A stretch of DNA of 64,000 nt from Clostridiales bacterium (GCA_015055605.1 SVHV01000001.1:191026-255025); one strand, 5' to 3'; shown: positions 1-8,708, numbered from the stretch's first letter. Notes: generated by a model from the sequence alone, not told the origin. Made by a program: numbers and translations.

Positions 1-1
1 A

Positions 2-511
2 GAAAAGATTTTCTCAACAGGTGGGGAACTTTATGGTGTTAATAGAACAAACAATGCATGGATGAATGCTCAGGTTCAAACAGATGTTGGTACTCTTACT
101 GAAACTGCTATGCAAAAAATGATTGATAAAATCGATGAAACTACAGGTGGAGAGGTCGACTATATTGCTTGTTCTTCTGCTGTGAGAAGAGCATATCAAG
201 AAGAGTTGAGTACATATAGAAGAAATGTAGATGTAATGAATCTTCAGGGAGGCTTTAAGGCTTTATCATATAATGGCATTCCTGTTGTTGCTGATAGATT
301 TGTTGCTGATGATACTATGTATTTATTAAATACAAAAGACTTTGAGATGTGTCAGTTATGTGACTGGCAATGGCTTGAAGATAATGAGGGTAAAGTTATT
401 AGACAAAAAGAAGGTTATCCTGTTTATACTGCTACCCTTGTTAAGTATGCAGAGTTGCTATGTAATAGACCAAATAGTCAAGCAAAATTGACTGGTATTA
501 CTGGTGCCTAA
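2..511 (+). CDS. Phage-type major capsid protein, C-terminal part (5' end outside window)
   Basis: The frame is open from base 2 to the TAA at 509-511, so the gene starts before the window; 169 codons are visible. The visible part, with stretches such as GFKALSYNGIPVVADRF and a C-terminal VYTATLVKYAELLC, resembles the ends of HK97-fold coat proteins of Firmicutes phages. It would form the capsid shell. A strong hairpin terminator follows at once, a usual arrangement for the most highly expressed virion gene. The family call rests on recognition of motifs and on the neighbours (connector, structural genes, holins); the N-terminal half cannot be checked here. Confidence 0.72.
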   Translation, partial: EKIFSTGGELYGVNRTNNAWMNAQVQTDVGTLTETAMQKMIDKIDETTGGEVDYIACSSAVRRAYQEELSTYRRNVDVMNLQGGFKALSYNGIPVVADRFVADDTMYLLNTKDFEMCQLCDWQWLEDNEGKVIRQKEGYPVYTATLVKYAELLCNRPNSQAKLTGITGA

Positions 512-540
512 AAATAAATCAATCTTAATATTTATATAAA

Positions 541-577
541 TACTGGGGTAGAGAAATCTATCCCAGTAAATTTTTTT
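541..577 (+). terminator. Rho-independent terminator after the capsid gene
   Basis: Arms TACTGGGGTAGA and TCTATCCCAGTA pair over 12 bp (one G-U) around a GAAA loop, followed by AA and seven T. It separates the capsid gene from the rest of the cassette, so downstream virion genes probably receive less transcript. Confidence 0.85.
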
Positions 578-590
578 AATAGGTTTATAT

Positions 591-968
591 ATGAAAATAG
601 AAATTGAAAGTGATGTATTTGATATTGTTGAAAGAGTGAAAGAAATAGATGATGGATATAGAATTGTGTATGATACAGTTTCAGATAATTTGGAGTTACA
701 TAATATTAATCAAAAAAATTCTTTTTGTTTAAACATAAAAAATAATCAAATTTCTCCCGATTTGATAAATCTTATTTTAAAGTCAGAAATTAGATATATT
801 GACACTATTATTAGTGAAATTGATAGTAATAATGAAAAAATTGAGAAAGAAAACAGTGATAATGTCAGAGATTTGACCTCATATATGGCAGGTGAAGTTT
901 TTGCTTTTGCAAACAATTCTAGTAAAGAGTTTGAGTGTAATAAGGCTTTTGGTAGTAAGTGGAGGTGA
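591..968 (+). CDS. Unknown phage protein between capsid and connector
   Basis: 125 residues, acidic, no membrane segment. The N-terminal half looks beta-rich (alternating hydrophobic residues up to about residue 55), and the rest is a charged helix with ISEIDSNNEKIEKEN around residues 70-85. Genes in this slot in short-tailed Gram-positive phages are often small capsid-associated proteins, but no family is recognised. ATG follows a weak TAGG ribosome site inside the region just after the capsid terminator. The gene ends 4 bases before the start of the connector gene, whose SD overlaps its stop codon, so the two are likely co-translated. Confidence 0.6.
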   Translation: MKIEIESDVFDIVERVKEIDDGYRIVYDTVSDNLELHNINQKNSFCLNIKNNQISPDLINLILKSEIRYIDTIISEIDSNNEKIEKENSDNVRDLTSYMAGEVFAFANNSSKEFECNKAFGSKWR

Positions 969-972
969 TGTG

Positions 973-1527
973 ATGCAAGTAAAAGAAGTGATTAAAAAAA
1001 GTGCGAACATATTAGAGTTAAGTGATGTCGTGGATTATTTAAATAGTGTAAAAGAATCTTTAGAGGATACTAAAGAATTAGATGATTTGATAGTGGCGAC
1101 AAATATGGCAATAAATAATATTTCGGCTAATTATATAAGTGTGTGTGAAAGAAAGAAGATTAGTTCAAATGATGGTATTGTGTATTTTTCGGATTTAACA
1201 TATAAACCTGTGATTCAGGTTAAAAAGGTTTTGAAAGATGGTAAGCCTATCAGATTTAGAGTACATAATGATTGTATAGAGTTGGGAGAGGGTCAATATG
1301 AAATTGTATATTCGTATTTTCCTGATATTGTTACTATGAGTGATGATATTGATTATTTCCCTCAACTTAGTGAACTTATTTTTTCATATTCTGTTGTTGC
1401 TGAGTATTTGTTCCTAAAGGGTCAGATTGATGATGCTTATATGTGGGACAAGAGGTTTAAGTCTTGTTTGCTTTCTATTAAGAGACCTTGTAGAAATATA
1501 ATGTTACCTAAGAGAAGGTGGTGGTAA
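973..1527 (+). CDS. Probable head-tail connector/adaptor protein
   Basis: 184 residues. The start is ATG at 973, because a near-perfect SD (GGAGGTGAT at 961-969) lies just upstream; an upstream in-frame ATG at 892 would lie inside the preceding gene. The protein is mostly helical with a central beta part (KPVIQVKKVLKDGKPIRFRV, about 91-110) and a basic end (LPKRRWW). Size, position directly after capsid genes and before long structural genes, and helix-beta-helix plan fit gp6/gp8-like adaptor proteins that close the portal. This is inference from position and shape, not from a recognised motif. Confidence 0.5.
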   Translation: MQVKEVIKKSANILELSDVVDYLNSVKESLEDTKELDDLIVATNMAINNISANYISVCERKKISSNDGIVYFSDLTYKPVIQVKKVLKDGKPIRFRVHNDCIELGEGQYEIVYSYFPDIVTMSDDIDYFPQLSELIFSYSVVAEYLFLKGQIDDAYMWDKRFKSCLLSIKRPCRNIMLPKRRWW

Positions 1528-1528
1528 T

Positions 1529-3019
1529 ATGTTTTATACAAACCTACTTAACCTAAAGAATATTACTTACAAAAATATTAACTATGATTCTTTTGTAAAG
1601 GGTGTTAATACTATTCAAGATGAGTCTGTTATGTCTAATGGATATGCAAAATTATCGTATAACTTTGATTATTCAGATGGTGCTTTAAAAGATGGTCTCG
1701 GAATCTCTGTGCCTAAGGTGAAATATTCTAATATTAGTCCAGAGTATACTAAGTTACTTGATATTCCTAATGAATTGTCTGTTAGAGGTGTGTGGTTGTT
1801 TCAAAACTGGCATGAGACTGCCAATGTGCTTACTCCATTTATTGTTATTTATTGTCATAATAGCAAGTTTTATTATAACGACTTTCATACATCTAAAACT
1901 GAGTGGGTGGAAATGGAAGGGTTGTATTCATATAAGAAACCTCTTGTTACTAGTTATAATTTGAATGGTGTGGATACTTTATTGGTTTTCTCTGAGTCGG
2001 ATGGTTTGTATACATGGACGGAACTGGGAGGTGCTAAAAAAATAGAGGACGCTCCTTGTATAAATAGTATGTGTATACATAATGAGAGACTATTTGTAAC
2101 CTCAAAAGAAAATGAAAGGCGAGTGTGGTTCAGTGATGACTTAAATCCTACAAACTTTAATGTTAATATAAATGAGGGTGGATTTGTTGACCTTGTTGAT
2201 GATTTCGGTAGGTCTAATAAGGTTATTTCTTTTGAGGGATATCTATATGTATTTAGAGATTATAATATTGCGAGGATTACTGCTTATGCTGAACAAGAAG
2301 AGTTCTTTGTAAATCAACTATATGTTGGTAGTGGTAGGATATTGAAAGATACAGTTGCTATATGTGGCAATAAGATTATGTATTTAGCAACGGACGGATT
2401 GTATGCTTTTAATGGTAGTAGTTCTTCGAAAATTAATTTGGGTATAAATAATGTGTTTGATGATAATAACGAAAATGCTGTAGGTGGATTTTGTAACGGT
2501 TGTTATTATCTAGCGTGTAGACTTAATTATGATGATGACGCTGAGAATGAAAGTATAGGTGATACTGATAATAATTCGCTTATTAGATTTGATGTTAATA
2601 CAGGAAAGCTAACAATTCTTAGGGGTTGTGATATTAGAGATGTTTCTATTATAAATGATACAAAATCAAGTTTTGTTTTGGTGGTTTTGAGACAGGGTGT
2701 GGAGTATAAGTTGGGTATGGTTGATGGTAGTGGTGCTATTTTTGATGTGCCTACTAATAAAGTTTGGTTTACACCTAATAGCGACTTTAATTATCCTGAC
2801 AGATATAAATTAGTTAAAGAAGTTTATTTAGAAACTGATTCTGACTGTATTGTAAGGGTTGTGGCTGATGGTAAAAAGAAAGACTATAAAGTTAAAGGAA
2901 GCAAAGAAATAGCTGTAATCAAACCACGAATGAAGGGTATAAAAATTTCAGTAAGTTTTATATCTAATACTGTAAATACGAGAATTACAAATGTTCAAGT
3001 AAGAGTAGGTATATTATGA
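1529..3019 (+). CDS. Large phage structural protein, probable tail/nozzle or stabilisation protein
   Basis: 496 residues starting one base after the connector gene, with SD AGAAGGTGGTGG in its last codons. The N-terminus reads YDSFVKGVNTIQDES followed by NFDYSDGALKDGLG, a lead-in seen in tail stabilisation proteins of short-tailed phages. The body is a series of beta-strand repeats with aromatic strands and blade-like units (for example RLFVTSKENERRVWFSDDL, about 190-208), suggesting a beta-propeller as in T7-type nozzle proteins. No catalytic motif seen. It overlaps the next gene by ATGA, implying coupling. Confidence 0.5.
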   Translation: MFYTNLLNLKNITYKNINYDSFVKGVNTIQDESVMSNGYAKLSYNFDYSDGALKDGLGISVPKVKYSNISPEYTKLLDIPNELSVRGVWLFQNWHETANVLTPFIVIYCHNSKFYYNDFHTSKTEWVEMEGLYSYKKPLVTSYNLNGVDTLLVFSESDGLYTWTELGGAKKIEDAPCINSMCIHNERLFVTSKENERRVWFSDDLNPTNFNVNINEGGFVDLVDDFGRSNKVISFEGYLYVFRDYNIARITAYAEQEEFFVNQLYVGSGRILKDTVAICGNKIMYLATDGLYAFNGSSSSKINLGINNVFDDNNENAVGGFCNGCYYLACRLNYDDDAENESIGDTDNNSLIRFDVNTGKLTILRGCDIRDVSIINDTKSSFVLVVLRQGVEYKLGMVDGSGAIFDVPTNKVWFTPNSDFNYPDRYKLVKEVYLETDSDCIVRVVADGKKKDYKVKGSKEIAVIKPRMKGIKISVSFISNTVNTRITNVQVRVGIL

Positions 3020-4089
3020 TAGAAAGTATTGTAAAAAACGAACTAAAGAAAAACTTAGTGAAAGATAATTATTCTAATAAGTGTGATAAGGTTGTTTTTA
3101 AGAACCATGTAGGGATATCAGAGTTGAAATTAAAAGTTTCAGCTAATGGGAGTTATGGATATTTGTATGTTGAGGTATTTAATACTCAAGATTTTAGTGT
3201 TTCTATTAATGGTATTGAATGTGTATGCTTTAATTCGGGCAGTTCGGGGTTGTATCCTATTAGGTTTAAATATGGTGATGTTTTAACTCTGAATGGTAAT
3301 TGTGATAGATTAATGCTTTATGTTATTGGTGCAGAATTTGATGTAATTGTTAAAGATAAATTTTTATTAATAAGCAATAAATATATAGAGTGTTGTGGTG
3401 GTTGTAAAAGGATTTATTCTTGTGATGAGGTGAATTTTAATGACTATGTTTTTGAATATGAAGAAGACTTGGTTGATATCTTTGAGATAGAATTTAACAA
3501 CAGCATTTATTTGGTGAAAATCAAGAATGATGACGGTGTATATTTATGTATAGATAAGGATAATTATACTAAACAAATTATGCTAAATTTTGACTATGAT
3601 GATATGATTATAACCTCTAGTATGGGAGATGGTCTGCTAGAAATAGTATATCTATATCGTGGTAAAGTGTATAAGTGTGCATTGAGTGATGAATTTATTC
3701 TAGGAGAGCCCGTAGCAATAGAAAATATAGTGGATATTGTAAGTAGTTTATCCGCTGTTTCATCTGATTTAGGATATTCTGCCTTTGTGTGTAAAATGGC
3801 AAATGGTAATAATGTTATTTATGTTGGTGATAATGGTATGTATACCGAATTATTTTCTACAAAAAGCAAAATTTGTGATTTTTGCATAATAGGTAATTTC
3901 CTTTACTGTGTATACCAAGATGCTTATGATTTTGTAATAAAAAAATATAATTTTTCTTTAGGTAATCATTCTGTAAAATTAGTGCAATGTAAAAAGATTG
4001 AGTATGCAGATAGTGTTAAAATATATGGTGATTATGTTTTAGTTAAGTATAATTTTTCTCAAAGGGTGATTGATATTGGTGACTTATGA
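3016..4089 (+). CDS. Unknown phage structural protein, beta-rich
   Basis: 357 residues; ATG overlaps the previous stop as ATGA. The sequence is almost all beta-type, with acidic loops and repeated Tyr/Gly strand patterns, no signal peptide and no coiled coil. A cysteine pair cluster, YIECCGGCKRIYSC at about 123-136, is unusual for a virion protein and could bind metal or form disulphides. The tight coupling to the 496-residue protein suggests the two form one tail or head-completion assembly. No family recognised. Confidence 0.45.
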   Translation: MIESIVKNELKKNLVKDNYSNKCDKVVFKNHVGISELKLKVSANGSYGYLYVEVFNTQDFSVSINGIECVCFNSGSSGLYPIRFKYGDVLTLNGNCDRLMLYVIGAEFDVIVKDKFLLISNKYIECCGGCKRIYSCDEVNFNDYVFEYEEDLVDIFEIEFNNSIYLVKIKNDDGVYLCIDKDNYTKQIMLNFDYDDMIITSSMGDGLLEIVYLYRGKVYKCALSDEFILGEPVAIENIVDIVSSLSAVSSDLGYSAFVCKMANGNNVIYVGDNGMYTELFSTKSKICDFCIIGNFLYCVYQDAYDFVIKKYNFSLGNHSVKLVQCKKIEYADSVKIYGDYVLVKYNFSQRVIDIGDL

Positions 4090-4150
4090 TGAGATATTGA
4101 GATTGGTTTGTAAAAATAATTTTAGCAAGGTAAAAAATAAAGAGGTGTGT

Positions 4151-5089
4151 ATGAATAATTATTCAATAGATAGTGCTATTGCTGGTAAGGTTGCATCAAT
4201 TTATACAGATGAGCAAAATAAAAATGAATTAGACGATATTGTTAAATCTATAAAGAAGATTAATGATTCATTTGGTTTGGTAGATTTGCCTGAATATTCT
4301 GCTCCTGACTTTATGAGGTTGGAGAATATTGATAAATCACAGACTGATATTGAGAATGAGGCTAAACGTTCTTTAGAAGAATATAAGAATTCTTCGCTTA
4401 GTGATATTGATAGTTCGATTGAAAATCAGAGGGTGTCTTTGGAAAAAAATAGGGACACTTTAAAAAAGAGTAAAGAAGATGCTGTTAATGAGGTTTCTAG
4501 TAGTTATGATGCTATTAGGAATAATGCTAGTAATGATGCTTTAAAAAGAGGGCTTGCTCGTAGTAGTATAGTTGTATCTATTCTTGATGCTTTCAATAAT
4601 GATGAGATAGAAACATTAAATAGAATAGGTAAAGAGTATGGTGATAGTCTAAATGCAATAGACTTTGAGCTGAATGCTTTAGAGTCACAAAAGCAAAAAG
4701 CAATTAGTGATTTTGATATTGCTTATGCTGTGAAGCTTAGTGATAAAATAAATCAATTAAATGATGAATATTCAAAGAAACAACAAGAAATAATTAAATA
4801 TAATAATGATATTTCTGAAAAAGAGAAAGAATATCAAGATAAGTACAATTCTTTAGTTGCTGATATTCAAAACAAAAACATTAGCAATGCTACAAAGCAG
4901 AGTGAACTTTTGTCTAAGTATGGTTCAAAAGTCATATCTAATTATACAAAAAATCAAATCTTTAATGTGTTAGATAATTATCTAGCAAATAAGTCTAAAT
5001 CAGATAGAATTTCAATTTTATCATCTGATAGTATAAAGGATGCCTTGGGTTCTTTCTATGAAGAGGCTTATAAGAAATATAGTGAGTAG
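4151..5089 (+). CDS. Coiled-coil phage protein
   Basis: 312 residues. ATG 4151 is chosen because AGAGGTG at 4141-4147 is a good SD; an upstream in-frame start near 4070 would overlap the previous gene and lacks an SD. From about residue 75 to 240 the protein is nearly continuous heptad helix (SIENQRVSLEKNRDTLKKSK, then INQLNDEYSKKQQEIIKY), with no membrane segment. Long coiled coils in this position could be ejection/internal core proteins or fibre stalks in short-tailed phages. Codon use and base composition match the neighbours. Function is inferred from position only. Confidence 0.5.
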   Translation: MNNYSIDSAIAGKVASIYTDEQNKNELDDIVKSIKKINDSFGLVDLPEYSAPDFMRLENIDKSQTDIENEAKRSLEEYKNSSLSDIDSSIENQRVSLEKNRDTLKKSKEDAVNEVSSSYDAIRNNASNDALKRGLARSSIVVSILDAFNNDEIETLNRIGKEYGDSLNAIDFELNALESQKQKAISDFDIAYAVKLSDKINQLNDEYSKKQQEIIKYNNDISEKEKEYQDKYNSLVADIQNKNISNATKQSELLSKYGSKVISNYTKNQIFNVLDNYLANKSKSDRISILSSDSIKDALGSFYEEAYKKYSE

Positions 5090-5094
5090 TGTTT

Positions 5095-5337
5095 ATGTGG
5101 GAACAAATTGTAAATCTGGCAATTAGTAATGGTTTGTTCGCTGTGATGTTTTTGGGTTTGTTTATTTATCAACTTAGAGATAGTAAGAATAGGGAAACTA
5201 AGTATCAAGAAACTATATCTAAGTTGGGAGATTCTCTGCAGGTTGTAAAAGAAGTTAAACAAGATGTAGAGATGATTAAAGAAAAATTAGTTGTTTGTTC
5301 GGATATTAAGATAGAGGGTAAGTCAAATGAAAAATAA
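5095..5337 (+). CDS. BhlA/UviB-type holin-like protein
   Basis: 80 residues: one N-terminal membrane helix (IVNLAISNGLFAVMFLGLFI, about 5-24) then a charged helix with KYQETISKLGDSLQVVKEVK and DVEMIKEKL. This plan and the phrases SNGLFAVMF and KYQETI are typical of the BhlA/UviB family found next to lysis genes and bacteriocin genes. The start could also be the GTG at 5089 that overlaps the previous stop. It would sit in the cell membrane and help release or permeability. It overlaps the next gene by 11 bases. Confidence 0.78.
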   Translation: MWEQIVNLAISNGLFAVMFLGLFIYQLRDSKNRETKYQETISKLGDSLQVVKEVKQDVEMIKEKLVVCSDIKIEGKSNEK

Positions 5338-5575
5338 AATGAGAACAACATCTTTTTGGTTGGGTTTATGTAGTTCTTTGGTTGTACTAGCGAGTAGTGT
5401 GTCTAGTGTGTTTGGGGTTGAGATATCTTCGTCTAAGATAGAGGGTGTTGTATTATCTATTTGTGCCTTGCTAATATGTTTTGGTTTTGTTACTAAAAAG
5501 ACTGAGGGTGGCAAAGATGAATCAACCGAAGAATTACTGAGTGATATAGGTCAAAAAGATGATGTTGATAATTAA
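5327..5575 (+). CDS. Phage holin, phi-LC3-like
   Basis: 82 residues with two membrane helices (SFWLGLCSSLVVLASSVSSV and VVLSICALLICFGFV) and an acidic C-tail containing TEELLSDIGQ. N-terminal KNK..FW, the central VFGVEIS and the tail plan fit the phi-LC3/LL-H holin group, which pierce the membrane to let endolysin out. ATG is preceded by GAGGG at a spacing of 8. No endolysin gene follows: the cassette ends here with a terminator, which is odd for an intact lytic phage. Confidence 0.72.
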   Translation: MKNKMRTTSFWLGLCSSLVVLASSVSSVFGVEISSSKIEGVVLSICALLICFGFVTKKTEGGKDESTEELLSDIGQKDDVDN

Positions 5576-5591
5576 ATATAAGTAGTTTAAT

Positions 5592-5624
5592 GGTGGCTCG
5601 TTTTAAATAAATGGGCCATTTTTT
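5592..5624 (+). terminator. Terminator closing the phage-like cassette
   Basis: TGGCTC pairs with GGGCCA (one G-U) across a 13-base AT loop and is followed by a run of six T. It ends the run of virion and holin genes. Confidence 0.7.
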
Positions 5625-5634
5625 ATTTATTAGT

Positions 5635-5663
5635 TTGCAATTTAATTAAAAATGCTATATACT
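5635..5663 (+). promoter_or_regulatory. SigA-type promoter for the 5700 membrane protein
   Basis: TTGCAA, 17 bases, TATACT; predicted start about 30 bases before the ATG at 5700. Confidence 0.6.
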
Positions 5664-5699
5664 TAAAATATAAAATTTTAAGATTTTTGGTGGATTTTT

Positions 5700-6653
5700 A
5701 TGAGATACAAAAATTCTGTTAAGATAGTTTTTTCTAATTTTAATATTGCCTGGAAATCCATGCTTTATTTTTTCTTAGTGATTGTTGCAACTCTAGGCCT
5801 TTTGTATTTAGCTATTAGTCCGATTTATGCGTTGCTTGCGTCTACAGGTTTTATAGGTGAAGTTCTGGAGGTGTATGCAAACTTCTTGTCTAGTTTAAAC
5901 TTTACTGAGTTGTTATTATCTGCTAAAACTTTGGGTGTAGAGTTGATAGATATATTTACTGCTAATATGTCTACTATTTGGTTTAATTTTACGGCAATTG
6001 CTTTGATACTTGGTTTTTTCGTTGCGATTGTATCTAACTTAACTATTGTGCCTATGTGTAATTCTTTAAATTATTATATGGGTAGTATAAATAATTATGG
6101 ATTTTATAGTAGTTTTTCTGATACATTTGGTAAGAGTTTGAAGATTTCTTTGATTCAATATTTTGTCGCTTTACCTATTGACGCTATTATTATTGCTATA
6201 TTTGTTACTAGCTTGAGGTTATTTAATATAGGTTGGTGGGCAATGTCGTTGATTGCGCCTTTTGTTATAATGATTACATTGGTTATTTTATTGTCTCTCA
6301 AGTGTACACTTTTTGCTAGTTGGATTCCTACTATGGTAACTATGAATTATAGTGTGTGGAGGTCTCTAGGTGTAGCAATTAAAACATCTTTTAGGTATTT
6401 TTGGAAAGTCTTTGGTACATCTGTTGGTGTGGTGTTGACTATATTTGTACTTAATGTGTTCTTAGGTTTATTTACTTTGGGTGCAGGCTTCTTGTTGTCT
6501 ATTCCTACATCATTTTTGCTTTATAGCGCTTTTGGCATGGTTGTCACTTTTGAAGGGTTAGGTATGAGATATTATGTTGATGTATACAATGTAGTAACAC
6601 CTATGAAAAAAGAGAAAACCGATAGATTTGAAGATATGAGATATATTATATAA
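5700..6653 (+). CDS. Unknown multi-spanning membrane protein
   Basis: 317 residues with about six to seven hydrophobic helices (near residues 16-40, 85-120, 150-175, 178-205, 235-260, 262-290) and a short charged tail ending EKTDRFEDM. No signal peptide, no transporter motif that I recognise; the general look is of the glycerophosphoryl-diester/YesL/DUF975-like groups of integral proteins, but I cannot assign one. It stands alone between its own promoter and terminator, which suggests a chromosomal gene outside the phage cassette. SD GGTGG at spacing of about 8. Confidence 0.65.
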   Translation: MRYKNSVKIVFSNFNIAWKSMLYFFLVIVATLGLLYLAISPIYALLASTGFIGEVLEVYANFLSSLNFTELLLSAKTLGVELIDIFTANMSTIWFNFTAIALILGFFVAIVSNLTIVPMCNSLNYYMGSINNYGFYSSFSDTFGKSLKISLIQYFVALPIDAIIIAIFVTSLRLFNIGWWAMSLIAPFVIMITLVILLSLKCTLFASWIPTMVTMNYSVWRSLGVAIKTSFRYFWKVFGTSVGVVLTIFVLNVFLGLFTLGAGFLLSIPTSFLLYSAFGMVVTFEGLGMRYYVDVYNVVTPMKKEKTDRFEDMRYII

Positions 6654-6658
6654 GTGTT

Positions 6659-6683
6659 GTCCCTACATTGTAGGGACTTTTTT
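6659..6683 (+). terminator. Terminator after the 5700 gene
   Basis: GTCCCTAC and GTAGGGAC pair around a tiny ATT loop, followed by six T. Confidence 0.85.
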
Positions 6684-7023
6684 GTTGGAAAATATAATTT
6701 AATATTTTTTGATACGGAATTATGTGCTTGAATTTTAAAATTGATTATTTTCTTATGGAAATTATTGATTTTTTCATTAACTTATAGTATATTATTATTA
6801 ATGAAGTTGATTAAATAGATTTATAGTTTTATAAATCTCATAGATTTTGTGTAAGTATAGACTGTTTTTTTCGTGTGTCTAATATTTATATGGATTTTAT
6901 TTGATGGGGATTTTCCAGATGTTTTTTTTGTGGTAAATCGTTGTCGGATATTGACTTTTCGTTTGAAAATCTGACGAAATTTTATGTCGGATTATTTATA
7001 ATAATAATTTTAAGGAGATAAAA
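6684..7023 (+). other. Long leader/intergenic region before rnj
   Basis: 340 bases without a gene. It holds a promoter candidate (6765-6793), an AGATTTAT/ATAAATCT hairpin with no T-run near 6818-6839, and the octamer TGTCGGAT twice (6942 and 6985), 43 bases apart, just before the rnj ribosome site. A second TATAAT lies at 6997-7002 without a clear -35. If the first promoter is used the rnj leader is about 220 bases long, room for regulation, but no known riboswitch is seen. Confidence 0.4.
6765..6793 (+). promoter_or_regulatory. Promoter candidate upstream of rnj
   Basis: TTGATT, 17 bases, TATATT. Would give a leader of about 220 bases before the rnj ATG. Confidence 0.45.
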
Positions 7024-8694
7024 ATGAATAAACAACAATCAGGACTAAAACTATCCTTTTTGGGTGGTGTTGGTGAAGTTGGTAAAAACATTATGGCACT
7101 AGAGTATAATAATGAAATATTGATTATTGATAGTGGTCTTGCTTTTCCTAGTGATGATATGCCAGGAATCGATTTGGTTATACCAGACTTTACTTATTTA
7201 GCTAATAACAAAAGAAAAATTAAAGGAATTTTAATTACTCATGGTCATGAGGACCATATTGGTGCATTACCATACTTATTACAGGAGTTGCCTGGAGTGC
7301 CAGTGTTTGCAAGTAAGCTTGCAGTTGCACTTATTGAAAACAAACTGAAGGAACATAGAAAACTAAAGGTGAAACCTATCTGTGTTAAGCCTAAGCAGGT
7401 GCTTAAACTAGGTTCTTTCCAAATTGAATTTGTAAAAGTTACTCATAGTATAAGTGGTGCTTTAGCGTTTGCTATTACTACTCCAGTTGGTGTATATTTC
7501 CATACTGGCGACTTTAAATTAGATTATACTCCTATTGATGGTGAGGCTATGGACCTTGCTAGATTAGGTGAGATTAGTAGAAAGGGCGTACTTCTTCTTA
7601 CTGCTGATAGTACAAATGCAGAGAGACCTGGATTTAGTATGAGTGAGAGAAAGGTTGGCTCAACTCTTGATGCTTTGTTTGTACAAAATGTTAAAAAAAG
7701 AATCATTATTGCTACATTTGCAAGTAATGTTCATAGAATTCAGCAAATCTTAAATATCTGCGAAAAGTATGGTAGAAAGATTATATTTACTGGTAGAAGT
7801 ATGTTGAATATATGTGAAACTGCATCAAAAATCGGTGAATTAAACTTTAATAAAGACTTAATTGTAGATGTTAATAATATTGATAAGTATAATGATGAGC
7901 AAATTTGTATTCTTTGTACAGGTAGTCAAGGTGAGGAAAATAGTGCTCTAACTAGAATGGCTAATGGTGAATTTAATAGAATAGAGATTGGTGAGAATGA
8001 TTATGTGATTTTCTCTTCTTCTGCAATTCCTGGTAATGAGAGGGAGATTAATAATGTAATTAATCTATTATATTCAAAAGGTGCATCTATTATATATGAG
8101 TCTTTGGCAGAAGTGCATGTTAGTGGACACGCATATCAAGAAGAACTTAAGACACTTCATACATTACTAAAACCTAAGTTCTTTATTCCTGTTCATGGTG
8201 AATATAGACACCTAAGAGCTCATGCTAATTTAGCAAAAGAAATGGGTATGAATGATAGAAATATTTTAATTCCTGAGCTTGGTGATACTATTACTATTAG
8301 TAAAAATGCTATTAAAAAATCAGGTGTGGTACCTAGCGGAATTAAATTAGTTGATGGTCTAGATATTAGTGAGGCCGGTGGTGTTGTTCAGAGAGATAGA
8401 ATGCAACTAGCTAGTGAGGGTGTTTGTATCGTTACTATTACAATTTCTGCAAAGATTGCGGCACTTACATCTAAACCAGATATTTATACTAGAGGTTTTG
8501 TGTATATTAAGGACAATGAAGATGTTATTGAAGAGGCAAAAGATTTGGTACTAAATCAAATTATTGCCACTAACTTTAAAACTCAAGATTGGAACTCTAT
8601 CAAAGGTGCAGTTAAAAAGACTCTTCAAACTTTCTTCTTTAAGAGAATTAAGAGAAAGCCTATGATAATTCCTCTAATCATTGAGACAAAGTAA
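7024..8694 (+). CDS. rnj: Ribonuclease J
   Basis: 556 residues, the usual RNase J length. The metallo-beta-lactamase core carries HGHEDH at residues 73-78 and the later metal-site motifs (TGDFK, and SGHAYQEEL in the beta-CASP part), then the C-terminal KH-like region ending in WNSIKGAVKKTL. It acts in the cytoplasm as a 5'-3' exo- and endoribonuclease in mRNA turnover and RNA maturation. ATG follows a strong AAGGAG site. It is the first gene of an apparent run with trmR and the U32 gene (gaps 14 and 2 bases). It is not possible to say whether it is RNase J1 or J2. Confidence 0.95.
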   Translation: MNKQQSGLKLSFLGGVGEVGKNIMALEYNNEILIIDSGLAFPSDDMPGIDLVIPDFTYLANNKRKIKGILITHGHEDHIGALPYLLQELPGVPVFASKLAVALIENKLKEHRKLKVKPICVKPKQVLKLGSFQIEFVKVTHSISGALAFAITTPVGVYFHTGDFKLDYTPIDGEAMDLARLGEISRKGVLLLTADSTNAERPGFSMSERKVGSTLDALFVQNVKKRIIIATFASNVHRIQQILNICEKYGRKIIFTGRSMLNICETASKIGELNFNKDLIVDVNNIDKYNDEQICILCTGSQGEENSALTRMANGEFNRIEIGENDYVIFSSSAIPGNEREINNVINLLYSKGASIIYESLAEVHVSGHAYQEELKTLHTLLKPKFFIPVHGEYRHLRAHANLAKEMGMNDRNILIPELGDTITISKNAIKKSGVVPSGIKLVDGLDISEAGGVVQRDRMQLASEGVCIVTITISAKIAALTSKPDIYTRGFVYIKDNEDVIEEAKDLVLNQIIATNFKTQDWNSIKGAVKKTLQTFFFKRIKRKPMIIPLIIETK

Positions 8695-8708
8695 TTAAGG
8701 ATGATGAA

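Noticed and set aside
3016..4089. Alternative genetic code (TGA as tryptophan) because of the very AT-rich sequence
   Set aside because: Several complete genes end at TGA (this one and hrcA) and their tryptophans use TGG.
5576..7023. Possible phage attachment site at the right edge of the cassette
   Set aside because: No tRNA, no integrase and no repeat matching the visible left side; the left end is outside the window.
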